Assembly: GCA_019916065.1 (NCBI GenBank)
Contig: CM034236.1
Location: forward strand, 13,965,167 to 14,029,166
Direction of reading: 5' to 3'
From: Vitellaria paradoxa
Taxonomy: Eukaryota; Streptophyta; Magnoliopsida; Ericales; Sapotaceae
Length of the DNA stretch: 64,000 bases
Position 1 is the first letter of the stretch; each line of letters begins with the position of its first letter. Shown in pieces: positions 36,569 to 48,317 of the stretch. The position numbers were made by a program, and so were the translations under genes. The notes under the pieces were generated by a model. It saw nothing but the letters and a program-made list of their open reading frames with translations, searched no databases and was not told the DNA's origin.

Positions 36569-37011
36569 ATTGATTTCAGCCCTAAAGAATTGGGGAGGAT
36601 CATAATGTTGCTCCTAGAGTTATGAAAATTATAGTTGATGCTATAGAATTGGAAAGATGTTAGAAAAATTGTAAAATTTGAGATTTTAAGGAATGCTTGT
36701 TTTATGTTAATAGTTGTGGAAAAGAATTATTATATATGATTGAGCATATTATGTGCATAGAGTTGGGGTAGCATCATCTGGTCTATGTTGAGGATATTGA
36801 TTGGCTGAGAGTGCCACATTTATATTGTGACGTACTGAGTCACGGGTTATATATGTAGACGGGGTTCGCGATTTGACAAAATGAGATTTTGAAAATACCC
36901 GATGATTTCAGTCGATATATATATGACTAAGATTAATCATTTGGAGTTGGGCATTAATATTGAAGTGAGATATTATGGGATTTTCTCTAGATTGTAGCTA
37001 GACCCTACTTG

Positions 37012-37078
37012 AGATGAGCGGATGCTTGCTTGAAATGAGCGGATGCCTGCTTCAGATAAGCGGATGCCTGACTAGGGG
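37012..37078. repeat. Short tandem repeat, AGCGGATGCCTGCTT type
   Basis: Three copies of an approximately 24-base unit lie in the solo LTR, followed by repeated GTGTAACACGGTTCCC motifs to 37165. Confidence 0.8.
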
Positions 37079-38196
37079 TGTAACACGGTTCCCTAGCAGA
37101 CGAGCCAGGGATGTAACACAGGTCCCCTGAGTCTTATACCAATGGGGGTGTAACACGGTTCCCCATTTGGTTTATATATATATATATATATATTGAGATA
37201 ATGTGATTGTTACATTTATTGATGAGATGTAAGGATGATTATATTGATCATGAGTTTGGTCATGAAATAAGGGGAAATAAATAGGAACTACGGTGACCTG
37301 ATTCCCGATATGGGATACGTAGGCAGCTCAAGCAAGAGTAGCCTGAGTCCGGTCTTAACTTGGGATGAGGTTTGAGTAGATGGGAATTAGAGAATTACAC
37401 TACATTACATATGTATTTTTATATGATGTTTGCATTGCATAACATGACATGTGCATTTTATATTATGTTTGGTTGCTATTATTGCGAGTTATATTGTATG
37501 TTTGAGCATATTCATTAGAACACACTTACACGGTTCTACCTAATGAGCTGGTCAACTTATTCTATCTATATTATGGGTGATCTAACGAGGCCAGGAAATA
37601 GTTAGCCGGAACTGAGTTGAGATCGATAGATTGATCTGTTACGGAATTTTACTTATACTGAGATGTTCGTATTCTCCTTTGTGTGTGCCCTGGGGTGTGG
37701 GTCCCAAAGTCAATTTATATATGAGATTGCATTGTTGTTGATGAGACTTATGCGGCTGTATCAGTTTTAAATTTAGTCACCAGGGTGCGGCCTTAAATTT
37801 ATCGCGATTGACGATGTTTATTTATTTTTATGGGAATGAGGAACATATTTACTTGTTCTGACGGTTGTTAGTGCATTGAAACTCGACCTTGGCACAGGTT
37901 TTTATTAAATTTATTTTGTTCTCATATTCTCATGCCGTCTGTCCCGGACAATTAAGTTAGGGGCGTGACAAATTTTCTTTAAGCTCAAGTTATTTTTTAT
38001 ATTAGTTATACTCATATACATTAAGATTATTTTTTAGGATGCAAAACACGTACAACACCTCTTGAGGGCCTAGAAAACTTGTAGAAAAAAAAATAAGGCA
38101 TTGTTCTAGTGTACGATTTGAAATTTAGCAATACAAGTTGTAGTTTTAAGTCGAAAATAAGTCTCTTGGGGTGCAAAACCTCACGGGGCCTTTCGC

Positions 38197-40046
38197 TTAT
38201 ATCAAATATGTACATGCACCTTTCTTATCACTATCAAACACGTATGACCCCCTTGTATTGTCTATATATGGTTATCTCATCTTTCATCTCTATATATGTC
38301 TCTCTTCATTATCTAACTTCATGTTATAATATTATATGTGCTACTCTCAATTATCGCCTGACAATTGGAATCGCCGCAATCTCAATGATGTACTTAAAAA
38401 CGTACTTGTTTATTTTTGAGTTATATATTGTTTGTTTGGTTTTCAAGGATTTGATGTGTAACTAATGAAGTACTTTTAATTATTGAGACTTTGATCTTAT
38501 AATTAATGGATCTTTATTGTTAGTACTAAATAATTGTTGATTGTAATTTTTGATTTGATAGTGCTTTGATTTTTGTAATTAAAAATGTGGATTTTGGTTT
38601 ATTTATATGGTTGTCGTGTCTGTATTTTTGTAAATATTGTTAATTTAATTCTCATTTTTGCACAGGAAATAATATGAAAAATCACAAAAACTAGTATAGG
38701 CTTTAAAATTTATAGTTAATCTTTAGTGACTAATTGGTGGCCGAAGACAGCATGTTATTATATAAATAGATAAGATTTAGCGACCAATTAGTAGTCGTAG
38801 GCAACCAATTGGTTGCTAAAGGTATCACAATATCATATAAATAAAAAACATTTAGCCATCAATTGGTCGCTGAAGGTTTCTCTTTAGCGACCAACTGGTG
38901 ATTGAAAGTGCCCAATTTTTGCAAATATACAGTATCTTTGGCGATCAAAATTTGGTCAGTAAAACTATCTGCAACTAAGCTTCAGCGACCAAGTGGTGAC
39001 CAAAAATGGTTTGGTTGGCATAGGTATTAGTGACCAAATTTAGACTTTTAGCAATCAAATATTTGGTCGCCGAAGATGCTATTTCTTGTAGTGATTATTA
39101 TTATTATTACTACTTATGCAGTATGTACTTACATCTACAAACTTTGGCATAACTAGTTAAAACTCAAAGGTAAGGGTGACCAATGGATAGATAAAAAAAT
39201 GAAATCCTCCCATCACGCTTTACGCTTGTAAAATATTTGAATTCCAATGCAGTTAATAAATTTATATATATAAAACTTAATGGATATTTACATAGATGGA
39301 CCCAAATAAGACTTATTGTCCCATTGATTTGAAAAATTATATTAAATTTTATTAATTTTGTTATTATTTTCTTGTAAATTATAATTTTTTTCATATTTGG
39401 CCCCCACTGTATTTTTACTTTTGCTTTTATTTATTTTAAAATGTAATTTTGTCCTACTGATTATAAATCCATTTTTATTGGGAATCCATCCACCTTAAGC
39501 CTTGAAAAAAAAAATAAAATAAGGGCGTGCTTGGGAGTCAAAAATTCATGAATTTTGAGGGGTTTTTAAAGTATAGATTATGGGGTGTTTATGTGAACCA
39601 TGCTTGGGAGTTTTTCAGTGGTGTGTTTTGGAGTGTTCTTATGGATTTGTTGAACGCCTCAAAACCTATGTGTATGTGTTTTGTTCTAATTTTTTGAATA
39701 CCTCGATTTGGGGGGTTGTCGTAGGTTCATGAAATTTTAGATAATAATACCTTCATTAAAATATTAAAATTCAAATTTGACATTTTTTAATAAAACCTAT
39801 TACTCATATTCCTTACTTCACATTATTGCAACCTAGAGATAGAAGAAAAAGAATGACGACATGATTCATCTCCAATCGAGCCTACTATAATCAAAGTATG
39901 TCTAATAATTCTTCATTGTTTTGTATATATATGCATACATATATTTTGAATCTATATATATATATATATATAATCAAAGTATAGAACTTTTTCATGTCAT
40001 AAAAGAAAAAAAATAGATAAAAAAGCTTGGACAAATTTTCATCGAA
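38197..40046. repeat. Left copy of a 1.8 kb direct repeat flanking the Athila-like body
   Basis: This matches 48318-50122 at high identity from TTATATCAAATA to AAATTTTCAT. It includes the right end of the CACTA element (to 39093) and about 950 bases beyond it. Differences include a block of roughly 60-75 bases present only here near 38810-38870, and a longer TA run near 39960. Position and size would suit Athila LTRs. However, the repeat does not begin TG, I found no target duplication, and no primer site follows. See the findings for the two readings. Confidence 0.85.
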
Positions 40047-41500
40047 GTTGGATTCGAGGGGAAGACGGTAGATTAAGGCGTCCTAAACCCTTTGCCTTTC
40101 CTTTAGAATTTGAAAATCCTTTAGAAGAAATTCAAAACCCTAGACTTCCTATTCCACCTTTAGAAATGGTTGAAGAACAAGCTGTTGCTATTAGACGTTC
40201 CATGAGGGATATCTTGCAGTAAGATAGGCATACTCCTGAGTCTTACATAGTTTGGCCAGAAAACCAGAGAACTTTCAATTTCAAACCTAGCATGATACAA
40301 CTGTTACCTACTTTCCATGGTATGGATTTTGAAAATCCATAAGATCACTTAACTCGATTTAGAAACATTTGTGTCACCATTAAAGATCAGGGATGCCCCA
40401 TAGATTTAGTATTTCTTAAGCTTTTTCCATTCTCTCTAAAAGATAAGGCTGCGAGATGGTTTGAATTTCTACCATCTAATTCCATTCACACATGGGATGA
40501 AATGCAAGCCAAGTTTCTAAAGAAATTCTTTCCTCCCAACAGAACTGATGCTATACAGCTTCATATCCTAAATTTTGCTCCACAACATAGTGAGACCTTC
40601 TATCAAACTTGGAAACCCTCTTGCATTTTTGCCCACACTATGGATTTATGGTTTGGCATCTTGCTAGTATCTTTTATGGTTCACTGACGCCACAACTAAA
40701 ACAATTTGTGGAAACAATATGTAATGGGCAATTTTATGATAAAACACCCGAAAAAGCTTTTGAATATTTTGAGTTCTTAGATGAGAATGCACAAACCTGG
40801 GATATCATAGGATCTCAAAGCACTCAAACTGCTAGTGTTGCCCCAACTAGAGGTATGCATCATTTGAGTGAAACTGATGACCTCAAAGCAAAATTAGTAG
40901 CACTCACTAGAGAAATTGAGACCCTGAAAATCAAAAGGGACACACAACCCATTAAAGAACCAGTGACAAATGTCTATTGCATAGTATGTGATAGCCAAAC
41001 CCATAGGACAGACGATTGCCCTAGTTTCCCTATTTGTAGAGAGGTTGCACAAGGCCAACCATATAGTGAACTTCCGATCCATGCCATAAATCAATACCAT
41101 TAATCATATCGAGGATAAGCTTTAGGAGGAAATCCTTATTCTAAGACTTATAATCTAGCAGTGAGGAACCACCCTAATTTTAGTTGGAGAAATGAGGGAG
41201 CTCAAATTCCATAACCCTATCATGCCTCTCATCTTCCAGTTCCTCAAGTCCCAATGCTTAATCCAAGATTATCTCAAAATGTGGGACCTTCACATGCCCC
41301 ATACATTCCCCCAAAATAAGAGGTCTACAGAAGAAACACTTCAACAATTCATGAATACTCAGTCTTCGCTTTGGGCTCAAAACAATCAAAATTTAGATGA
41401 TATTAAGAGTCAGTTGACCCTTTTAACTCAAACATTGGCTGCAAAACCAAATGGTCAATTTCCTACTCAACCTTGTCCAAACCTAGTAGCCTAAGCTAAA
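40047..41500 (+). pseudogene. Athila-like gag remnant
   Basis: The reading frame shows RRSMRDIL, IQLLPTFHGMDFENP, LFPFSLKDKAARWFEFLPS and MQAKFLKKFFPPNRT, the capsid core typical of plant Athila-like gag. A deletion with frame change near 40605 separates this from HYGFMVWHLASIFYGS and TPEKAFEYFEFLDENAQ. A zinc knuckle of C-x2-C-x4-H-x4-C form (CIVCDSQTHRTDDC) lies near 40977-41018. In-frame stops occur near 40220 (TAA), 40340 (TAA) and 41101. The gag frame begins right at the repeat boundary (SWIRGEDGRLRRPKPF), so the N-terminus may be cut. Confidence 0.88.
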
Positions 41501-41521
41501 CAAGTTGAAAGATCCTCTAAT

Positions 41522-44500
41522 ATGCCTGGGAATGTGGAACAAGTCCAAAACATCACAACACTTAGGAGTGGAAAAATTGTAGATAAAACCATCTTTCCTA
41601 GGAAAGATGAAACTAGAGAAGAGTTGAAACCTAAGTGTATGGTTGATGATAGCAAGAAGGCGGGAAAACAACCAATTATAGTTGAGAAGTCCACAAAAGA
41701 AGATAGAAAGGAAAAGGAAGAGGGAAAGAAAGAAGAAAAGGAGGACGAGCCAATGATAGTGCCTAGGGAAATGTTCCTAAAGCACCATTTCCCCAAAGAT
41801 TTTTGAAAGCTAGAAAAGAAGCCCAAGTAGCTGAATTGCTAGAGGTATTCAAATAAGTAAAAATTAATATACCTCTTCTTGATGCAATTTAGCAAATCCC
41901 TTCATACGCTAAATTCCTTAAGGAATTATGTACTGTGAAAAGGGGATTGAATGTGAAGGAGAAGGCATTCCTCGCTAAGCAAGCAAGTGCCAAAGTATAA
42001 TGTCGTACTCACCCTAAATATAAGGACCCTAGATGTCCTACTATATCTTGCTATATAGGGAAGTACTACATTAGTAGAGCACTGCTTGATTTAAGAGCAA
42101 GTGTGAATTTGCTTCCTTACTCAGTGTATAAGCAATTGGGCTTAGGTGAAATAAAACCTACCCGTATGACTTTGTAACTTACAGATAGATCAATTAAAGT
42201 CCCACGAGGTATAGTTGAAGATGTACTGGTACAAGTGGAAAATTTCTATTTCCCAGTGGATTTCATAATCCTAGATACTCAACCACTTACTAGTTTATCT
42301 GCACCTAATCAGACACCAGTGATTCTAGGACGACCATTCTTAGCAACATCAAATGCTTTAATCAACTGTAGGAATGGTTCCATGAAAATGTTTTTTTATA
42401 ACATTGAGTTTGAAACGAATATTTTTCATGTTACTAAACAACCAAAGGAGGTGCCTGATATACAAAAAGTGGACTTAGTTGAAGCTATAGTCTAGGATTA
42501 TATGGATCATGAATTTGTTGAGGATCCTCTAGAGAAAGCCATTTGCTTTAGTGAGAAGAAATTGAATTCCACGATGTCAAACCAAAAATTAGGAGCAGTG
42601 GTTGATTGATTGGAAATGTGCCCACTCATGTCTGTAGGGAATTGGATACTAGCCTTTGAAAGTCTAGGACCACTTTTAAATAAAGCAGAGTCCTCAGAGG
42701 TAAAAGCCCCTAATCCTAATAGAAAACCCTTGCCTCATAATCTGAAATATGCTTTTCTAGATGAGGGAGAGACATACCCTATAGTTATTCTTTCAGAACT
42801 GACTATCCATTAAGAATATATGTTAGTTGAACTTCTGAAAAGTCATAAGAAAGCTCTGGAGTGGTCAGTAGCTAACCTAATGGATATAAGTCCCTTCATT
42901 TGAACACATCATATATATTTAGAAGAGGATGTCAAACCAGTTCGTCAAATGCAAAGATGACTCAATCTGAACATGAAATAAGTAGTTAGAGCTGAAGTTC
43001 TGAAACTGCTAGATATAGGAATCATTTATCCCATCTCTAATTCTAAGTGGGTGAGTCCTATACAGGTAGTTCCTAAGAAATCGAGGGTTACAGTAGCTCG
43101 GAAAGAGAATAATAAGTTGGTTCCAACTCGAATACAAACTGGTTGGCGAGTATGCAGTGACTATAGAAAGCTCAATGCAGTTACACGAAAAGATCATTTT
43201 CCTCTTCCATTCTTAGATCAAGTTCTAGAAAGAGTAGCTGGTCATGCTTACTATTACGTCTTAGATGGCTATTCGGGTTATAATCAAATAGAGGTAGCCT
43301 TAAAAGATCAAGCTAAAACCACTTTTACTTGTTCTTTTGGTACCTTTGCATACAAGAGAATGCCCTTTGGCCTGTGCAATGCTCCTGCTACCTTTTAATG
43401 CTACATGATGAGTATCTTTAGTGAAATGGTAGAAGAAATCGTTGAGGTGTTCATGGAAGATTTCTCTATTTATGGAGATTCGTTTGAGCAGTGCCTAAAG
43501 AACCTTGATCTAGTTTTGACATGATGTGAGGAAAAGAACCTAGTGCTAAATTAGGAAAAGTTCCATTTTATGGGTAACTAAGGAATTGTATTAGGGCACA
43601 TAGTATCTAAAGAAGGAATCCAAGTAGATGAAGCTAAGGTGGAACTAATTCAAAAGCTTCCCATTCCTCAATCTGTAAGGGATATTAGATCATTTTTAGG
43701 GCACAATGGGTTTTATAGAAGGTTCATTCAATCTTTTAATGAAATTTCAAAGCCTTTGTGTCAATTATTGATGTATGATACCCCATTTGAATGGACTCCC
43801 TAGTGTCAAAAAGCTTTCGATAAGCTTAAGGGTTGTCTAGCCTCAGCTTCTATTCTTCAACCTCCTAATTGGTCACTTCCTTTTGAACTTATGTGTGATG
43901 CGAGTGACCATGCTATTGGAGCTGTGTTAGGACAAAGGAGAGATAAAAAGGCGCATGTTATTTACTATGCAAGTAAAATGTTAAATGATGCACAAAAAAA
44001 TTGCACGACAATTGAAAAAGAGTTGTTAGCAGTTGTCTTTGCCCTTGAGAAGTTTCGTTCTTAACTTATTGGTTCAACAGTTATAGTATTTACTAATCAT
44101 TCGGCTCTTAAATACCTGTTGATCAAGCAAGAGGCCAAACCAAGATTAATCTGTTTGATTTTACTTTTGCAAGAATTTTGACCTTGAAATAATAGATAAG
44201 AAAGGCGTAGAGAATGTAGTAGCAGATCATTTGTCACGTGTATCGGTAGAAACTTACCCCCATGATGAAACTCAAATAACTGATAGCTTCTTGGATGAAC
44301 AACTATTTAACAATGAAGCAATAACAGCCTCTAATCCTCTTTGGATGCCGACATTGCTAATTACTTAGTGACAAGACAAATCCCAAATGAATGGAGTTAT
44401 AAGGATAGAAAGAAATTCTCACGGAATGTTAGAGTTTTCTTTTGGGATGATCCTTACTTATTTAAGTATTGCCCCGACTAAGTGATTAGACGTTGTATCC

Positions 44501-45626
44501 TTGAGTGGGAAGTTCCCAGCATACTTGAGTTTTGCCATACCCAAGCTTGTGGAGGTCATTTTTCCACAAACAAAACAGTTGCGAAAATTCTTCAATGTGG
44601 ATTCTATTGGCCATATTTGTTTAAAAATGTGCATTATTTTTGCACCACATGTGATAGATGCCAACGCTTGGGGAGTTTAACATGTAGAAACATGATGCCC
44701 CTATCCCCTATTCTTATTTTAGAGGTCTTTGATTGCTGGGGAATAGATTTCATGGGCCCCTTCCCAATTTCACAAGGGTATGAATATATCTTAGTTGGGG
44801 TTGATTATGTTTCTAAATGGGTTGAAGCAATTGCCACTAGAAATAATGATCACAAAGTCGTGCTTAAATTCCTCCACGAGAATATATTCTCGCGTTTCGG
44901 AGTGCCTAAAGCAATTATTAGCAATAGAGGAAAACATTTTTGCAATCGTCCTGTGGGAACACTATTACTCAAATATGGAGTAGTTCATAAAGTTGGAACC
45001 TCTTACCACCCACAAACAAGTGGCTAAGTAGAACTTTCTAATAGGGAGATAAAACAAATCCTTGAAAAAATAGTTAACCCTAATCGCAATGATTGGTCAC
45101 TACAATTGGTTGACTCATTATGAGCATATCGTACAGTTTATAAAACAACCCTAGGGATGTCACCATATAGATTGGTTTATGGGCAGCCATGCCATTTACC
45201 TGTTGAGTTAGAACATAATTGGGCCATTAAGCAATTCAACACTAATATGATGAGGCTGGGCTTCACCGTAAACTTCAAATTGCAGAAATGGAGGAATTAA
45301 AAAACAATGCCCATGAGAATGCTCAGATTTATAAGGAAAAGATGAAGAAAGTACATGACCAACATATTTCGAGACGTTCCTTTCATGAGGGTCAAAAAGT
45401 ACATCTTTATTGATCACGACTTCATCTATTTCTTGGCAAATTGCAATCTAAGTGGTCTGACCCATTTATCGTGAAACATGTTTCTGAACATGGAGCAGTT
45501 GAAATAAAAAATCCAAAAAATAAGAATCGATTTAAAGTTAATGGGTATATACTTAAACCTTATTTAGACAATTTCGTTGGTTTGATTGAATCGTGGGATC
45601 TTCTAGATCCTCCACCTTACGAGTAA
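41522..45626 (+). pseudogene. Athila-like pol remnant: protease, RT, RNase H, integrase
   Basis: The linker has TTLRSGKIVDK. The protease reads ALLDLRASVNLLPYSVY near 42080 where DLGAS is usual, and continues QTPVILGRPFLATSNALI. RT shows GWRVCSDYRKLNAVTRKDHF, YAYKRMPFGL-type sequence near 43350, and VFMEDFSIYGDSFEQCL near 43450, where the FMDDF core has Glu for Asp. RNase H shows LMCDASDHAIGAVLGQ and NVVADHLSRV. Integrase shows [14 protein letters not shown] and CDRCQ, then [10 protein letters not shown] and IISNRGKHF, where the second catalytic Asp is Asn. The C-terminal tail is typical of the group (KWSDPFIVKHVSEHGAVEI, FKVNGYILKPYL). Many stops break it, mostly at former CAA, CAG, CGA or TGG codons. 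Confidence 0.92.
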
Positions 45627-45949
45627 TCTGGGATTAGCATGGTGTTGTAATTGTACCATATTTAGGGTTAGGATAGATTTTAATTTTTACTTTGTTTTAG
45701 GATTTTGATTTCGAGTTTAGGTTTTTTTCAACTTTTCAAAGAAAAACAAAAACAATTTTCAGAGTATCCATCTTAACTATTTTGATTTGATACTTCAGTG
45801 TTTCTTAATTGCTTTATTTTATGTTGCTATCTTTCTTAACTTCCTTCTATTTCTATCTATGTGCATGTTGCTATTATCTTATGTTGGGATGAATTGTTAC
45901 CTATTTTCTTAAGTTTTATTTCTATATTCTTTGTAAGAACAGGTACGTC

Positions 45950-46543
45950 ATGTCTGGTCCTAACAAAGATAACCATAATCAAAAGGAAAATACTAAAACT
46001 TTAATTGGTAGAAAACGTAAGTGGGAAGTCACACTTTATATGTCTAGTGAGGAGAGTGACTCCGAGAGTTCAAAGGTAGATTTGGAAGCGTGGCCTGATG
46101 AGTGTTTCCTATAGAGTAACTCATTGCCTTTGCCACTAATTTTTCCTCCCCTTATTCACATAACACCTTACCAATTCCTTGAGGGGTAGGGGTGGGATGA
46201 AATTGACCTTGAACTCCTTTTACAAATGGAATGGGCTGAGATCAATATATCTGTTGAGTGGTTTGACGCACCTACTTACGACACTGACACTGAAAGCAAA
46301 GTAGGATCTGAAAAGAGCCAACCTTCTAATTAGCAAGATAGGCCACCACTGGAAGACATCCCTGACACTGAGAGTACTGACACTGAGAACGAGTCTGATG
46401 AGGGCTATGACACTTATACTGAGTCTAGGGAGAGTGATGACAGTTCCAATGAGTCGGACCAGGATGATGATTTTGGGATTCCATTGCAATTTATTTTTGA
46501 GTTTCATTATGCATTAGCTCAATTCGAAGCCAACATGAGATAA
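45950..46543 (+). pseudogene. Extra acidic ORF downstream of pol, three stops, 198 codons
   Basis: From MSGPNKDNHNQKENT the frame runs to FHYALAQFEANMR and a TAA at 46541. It has in-frame TAG codons near 46112, 46187 and 46332. The N-terminal part is basic (LIGRKRKWEV). The middle and C-terminal part are strongly acidic and Ser/Thr-rich (DTESTDTENESDEGYD, SDDSSNESDQDDD). An AACAG acceptor-like site lies just before the ATG. No transmembrane segment is visible, so it does not look like an envelope gene. Extra ORFs between pol and the 3' end are known in Athila elements; the role here is unknown. Confidence 0.6.
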
Positions 46544-48317
46544 TTCTTAACTCCTTCTTTTCATTTCTATTATGCTATTTTTATTATTTTGTTTTATTTA
46601 TGTTATTTCATTAGTCACTTCCATCTAAGTTGGGGGGAACCACGACATATGCACACGATATCTTTACCTTACCTTTTCATCATTGTTCATTTTCACACAT
46701 TAGGGACAATGTGCATCTTAAGTTGGGAGGGTGGTCGTATGTTTATGTTACCCATAGAACATTAGTGACTAGTAAATGTTTTAAGAATTAAACCAAGGAT
46801 GGTATGACTCATGTAAACAACAAATGATTTGATTTCAATTTTGAATGAGGAACTTAATTTAAAAACTGATTATGAAATTTTCTAATGTGTTGCAAACTTG
46901 TCACTTGAAATTATTAAGTTGAAAATGTGTCAAGGATTGGAGTTTATGAAATTTGGGCACTCAAATATGCCAAGACATAGGTGGAGACCTAAAACTCCAC
47001 ATTATGTGAGCTTTTGAGCCTAACCTTTTGTTCTTGAGGGTTTTATATTAATCTTTTTAAATTCTTTTGTCTCACTTCCTTTGGATAGCTTCATCTCATT
47101 AACTTGCTTTGGTATTAAATGCACAAGACGCTATTTATTGATTTATAAGTGCAGATTAGTGCTTCTGATAAAGTGTTATTAACCTAGAGAATGATATTAG
47201 GCCATCGTTCTTATATTTGAAGGCCGGAAACTTTCCTTTGATTGACATAACCCCTGGAGCTATTTTGAAGCCTTTAAATAAATGGAATAATAAATAAATT
47301 TTTTTCTTTTTGTTGTTTAGCCACATTTATGACCCTTTTAAACTTAGATTTATAGGCAAACCAACCCTAGCATGTCTTCGGATTTTGGTGCAATTCTATA
47401 AAGGTTAGTAAAAGGGGAAGTTGTGATGGAAGTTACGTTTCAAAAAAAATGAGGGGGATCTATTACTTCAAAGTTTATTATTGATCCCATGAAAAAAAAA
47501 GATTTTAGAAAAAATATAAAAAAAAAATTGATCGGGCTTCATTGTTGGGTTCTTAAGAAATATAAAAAGGAAAAGTTGGGTGGGGTAATATTGCACTACA
47601 TTATCCTTAGACATGCACTTTGATTTTCCCTATCCTTTATTTGTCTAACCAATACCCCTTTGGCCAAGCTACAACCTAGTAAAGACCTAATGGACTTCAG
47701 GTGAAAGACACTCAGAAGGGTATTAATTTATTTCATGTGATTGGTGGTAGTTGTCTTGTAAAGCATTAATACATTCCATTCATGAAGCTATAACACACTC
47801 TACGCTTAAATTCGTTCAGTCACTGTTTGATTGGGTTCATTGCATTTATTTGATATTGCAATCTTGTTGAACCATGAGAGTAACCCCTCTTGAGTGACTT
47901 TATTCTAATTGAGTGAATAACTTGGTGAGATTTGAAGTTGAGATTGCAGTCTTTTGAGTATGTTTGATGACTATTTTGATTGAATGATATGAATTGACAT
48001 GTTTGAGATGAGATGATTGAAAAGTAGGTGATTTAAATACACATTGGGAGATTTTATATGACATTTTAAAATTTTGTTATTCAATTCATATTGAACTTAA
48101 GTCAGGTCTTATTGAAATGATATTTACTATTAGTTGGAGTAGTTTAGGAATTTTGTGGATAGATTCACTCAAACCCTCACGAGACCTTACTCGTCCACTA
48201 AGGGGAACCTAGGGGTTTAAAGGACTTGCTGCACGTAGCTAAGTGTAGCCGTATTTCCAACGAAAAGAGAAATAGGATAGTAGTTTCATGTTATTTTAAT
48301 AAAGGGATTTGCTAGGG
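46544..48317 (+). other. Athila-like 3' untranslated region
   Basis: Non-coding DNA between the extra ORF and the second direct repeat. It holds the TAAGTTGGGGGGAACC and TTAAGTTGGGAGGGTGG motifs (near 46629 and 46718) that I recognise from the 3' region of Athila-like elements. No open frame is credible. Confidence 0.6.

Larger units (their letters stand above)
35547..37970 (+). mobile_element. Solo LTR, 2424 bp, with perfect 5-bp target duplication
   Basis: The segment begins TGTAACACCC and ends GGGCGTGACA. AATTT flanks both sides (35542-35546 and 37971-37975). No retrotransposon genes lie inside, so this is a single LTR left by recombination between the two LTRs of an element that inserted into the CACTA element. 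It has a GA-rich leader (35790-35870), a CAG/GAGGTAAATG splice-like site near 36000, a 32-bp tandem repeat and a TA-rich stretch. Open frames inside (for example 35671-35922 and 36218-36412) are low-complexity. Confidence 0.9.
34835..39093. mobile_element. CACTA (En/Spm) element interrupted by a solo LTR
   Basis: The left end is CACTACAAAAAAATAACATC and the reversed right end is CACTACAAGAAATAGCATC. Both are flanked by ATT (34832-34834, 39094-39096), a 3-bp duplication typical of CACTA elements, though inside an ATT-rich stretch. Dense GCGACCAAAT/ATTTGGTCGC repeats fill both subterminal regions, which are the usual transposase-binding sites. Excluding the solo LTR at 35547-37970, the element is about 1.8 kb. 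A degraded frame near 35210-35520 reads GERSWYLLGFKPSS, then a charged helix (KELEKLRARIQEQDKRL) with stops, resembling the C-terminal region of plant CACTA ORFs. It is non-autonomous. Confidence 0.8.
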
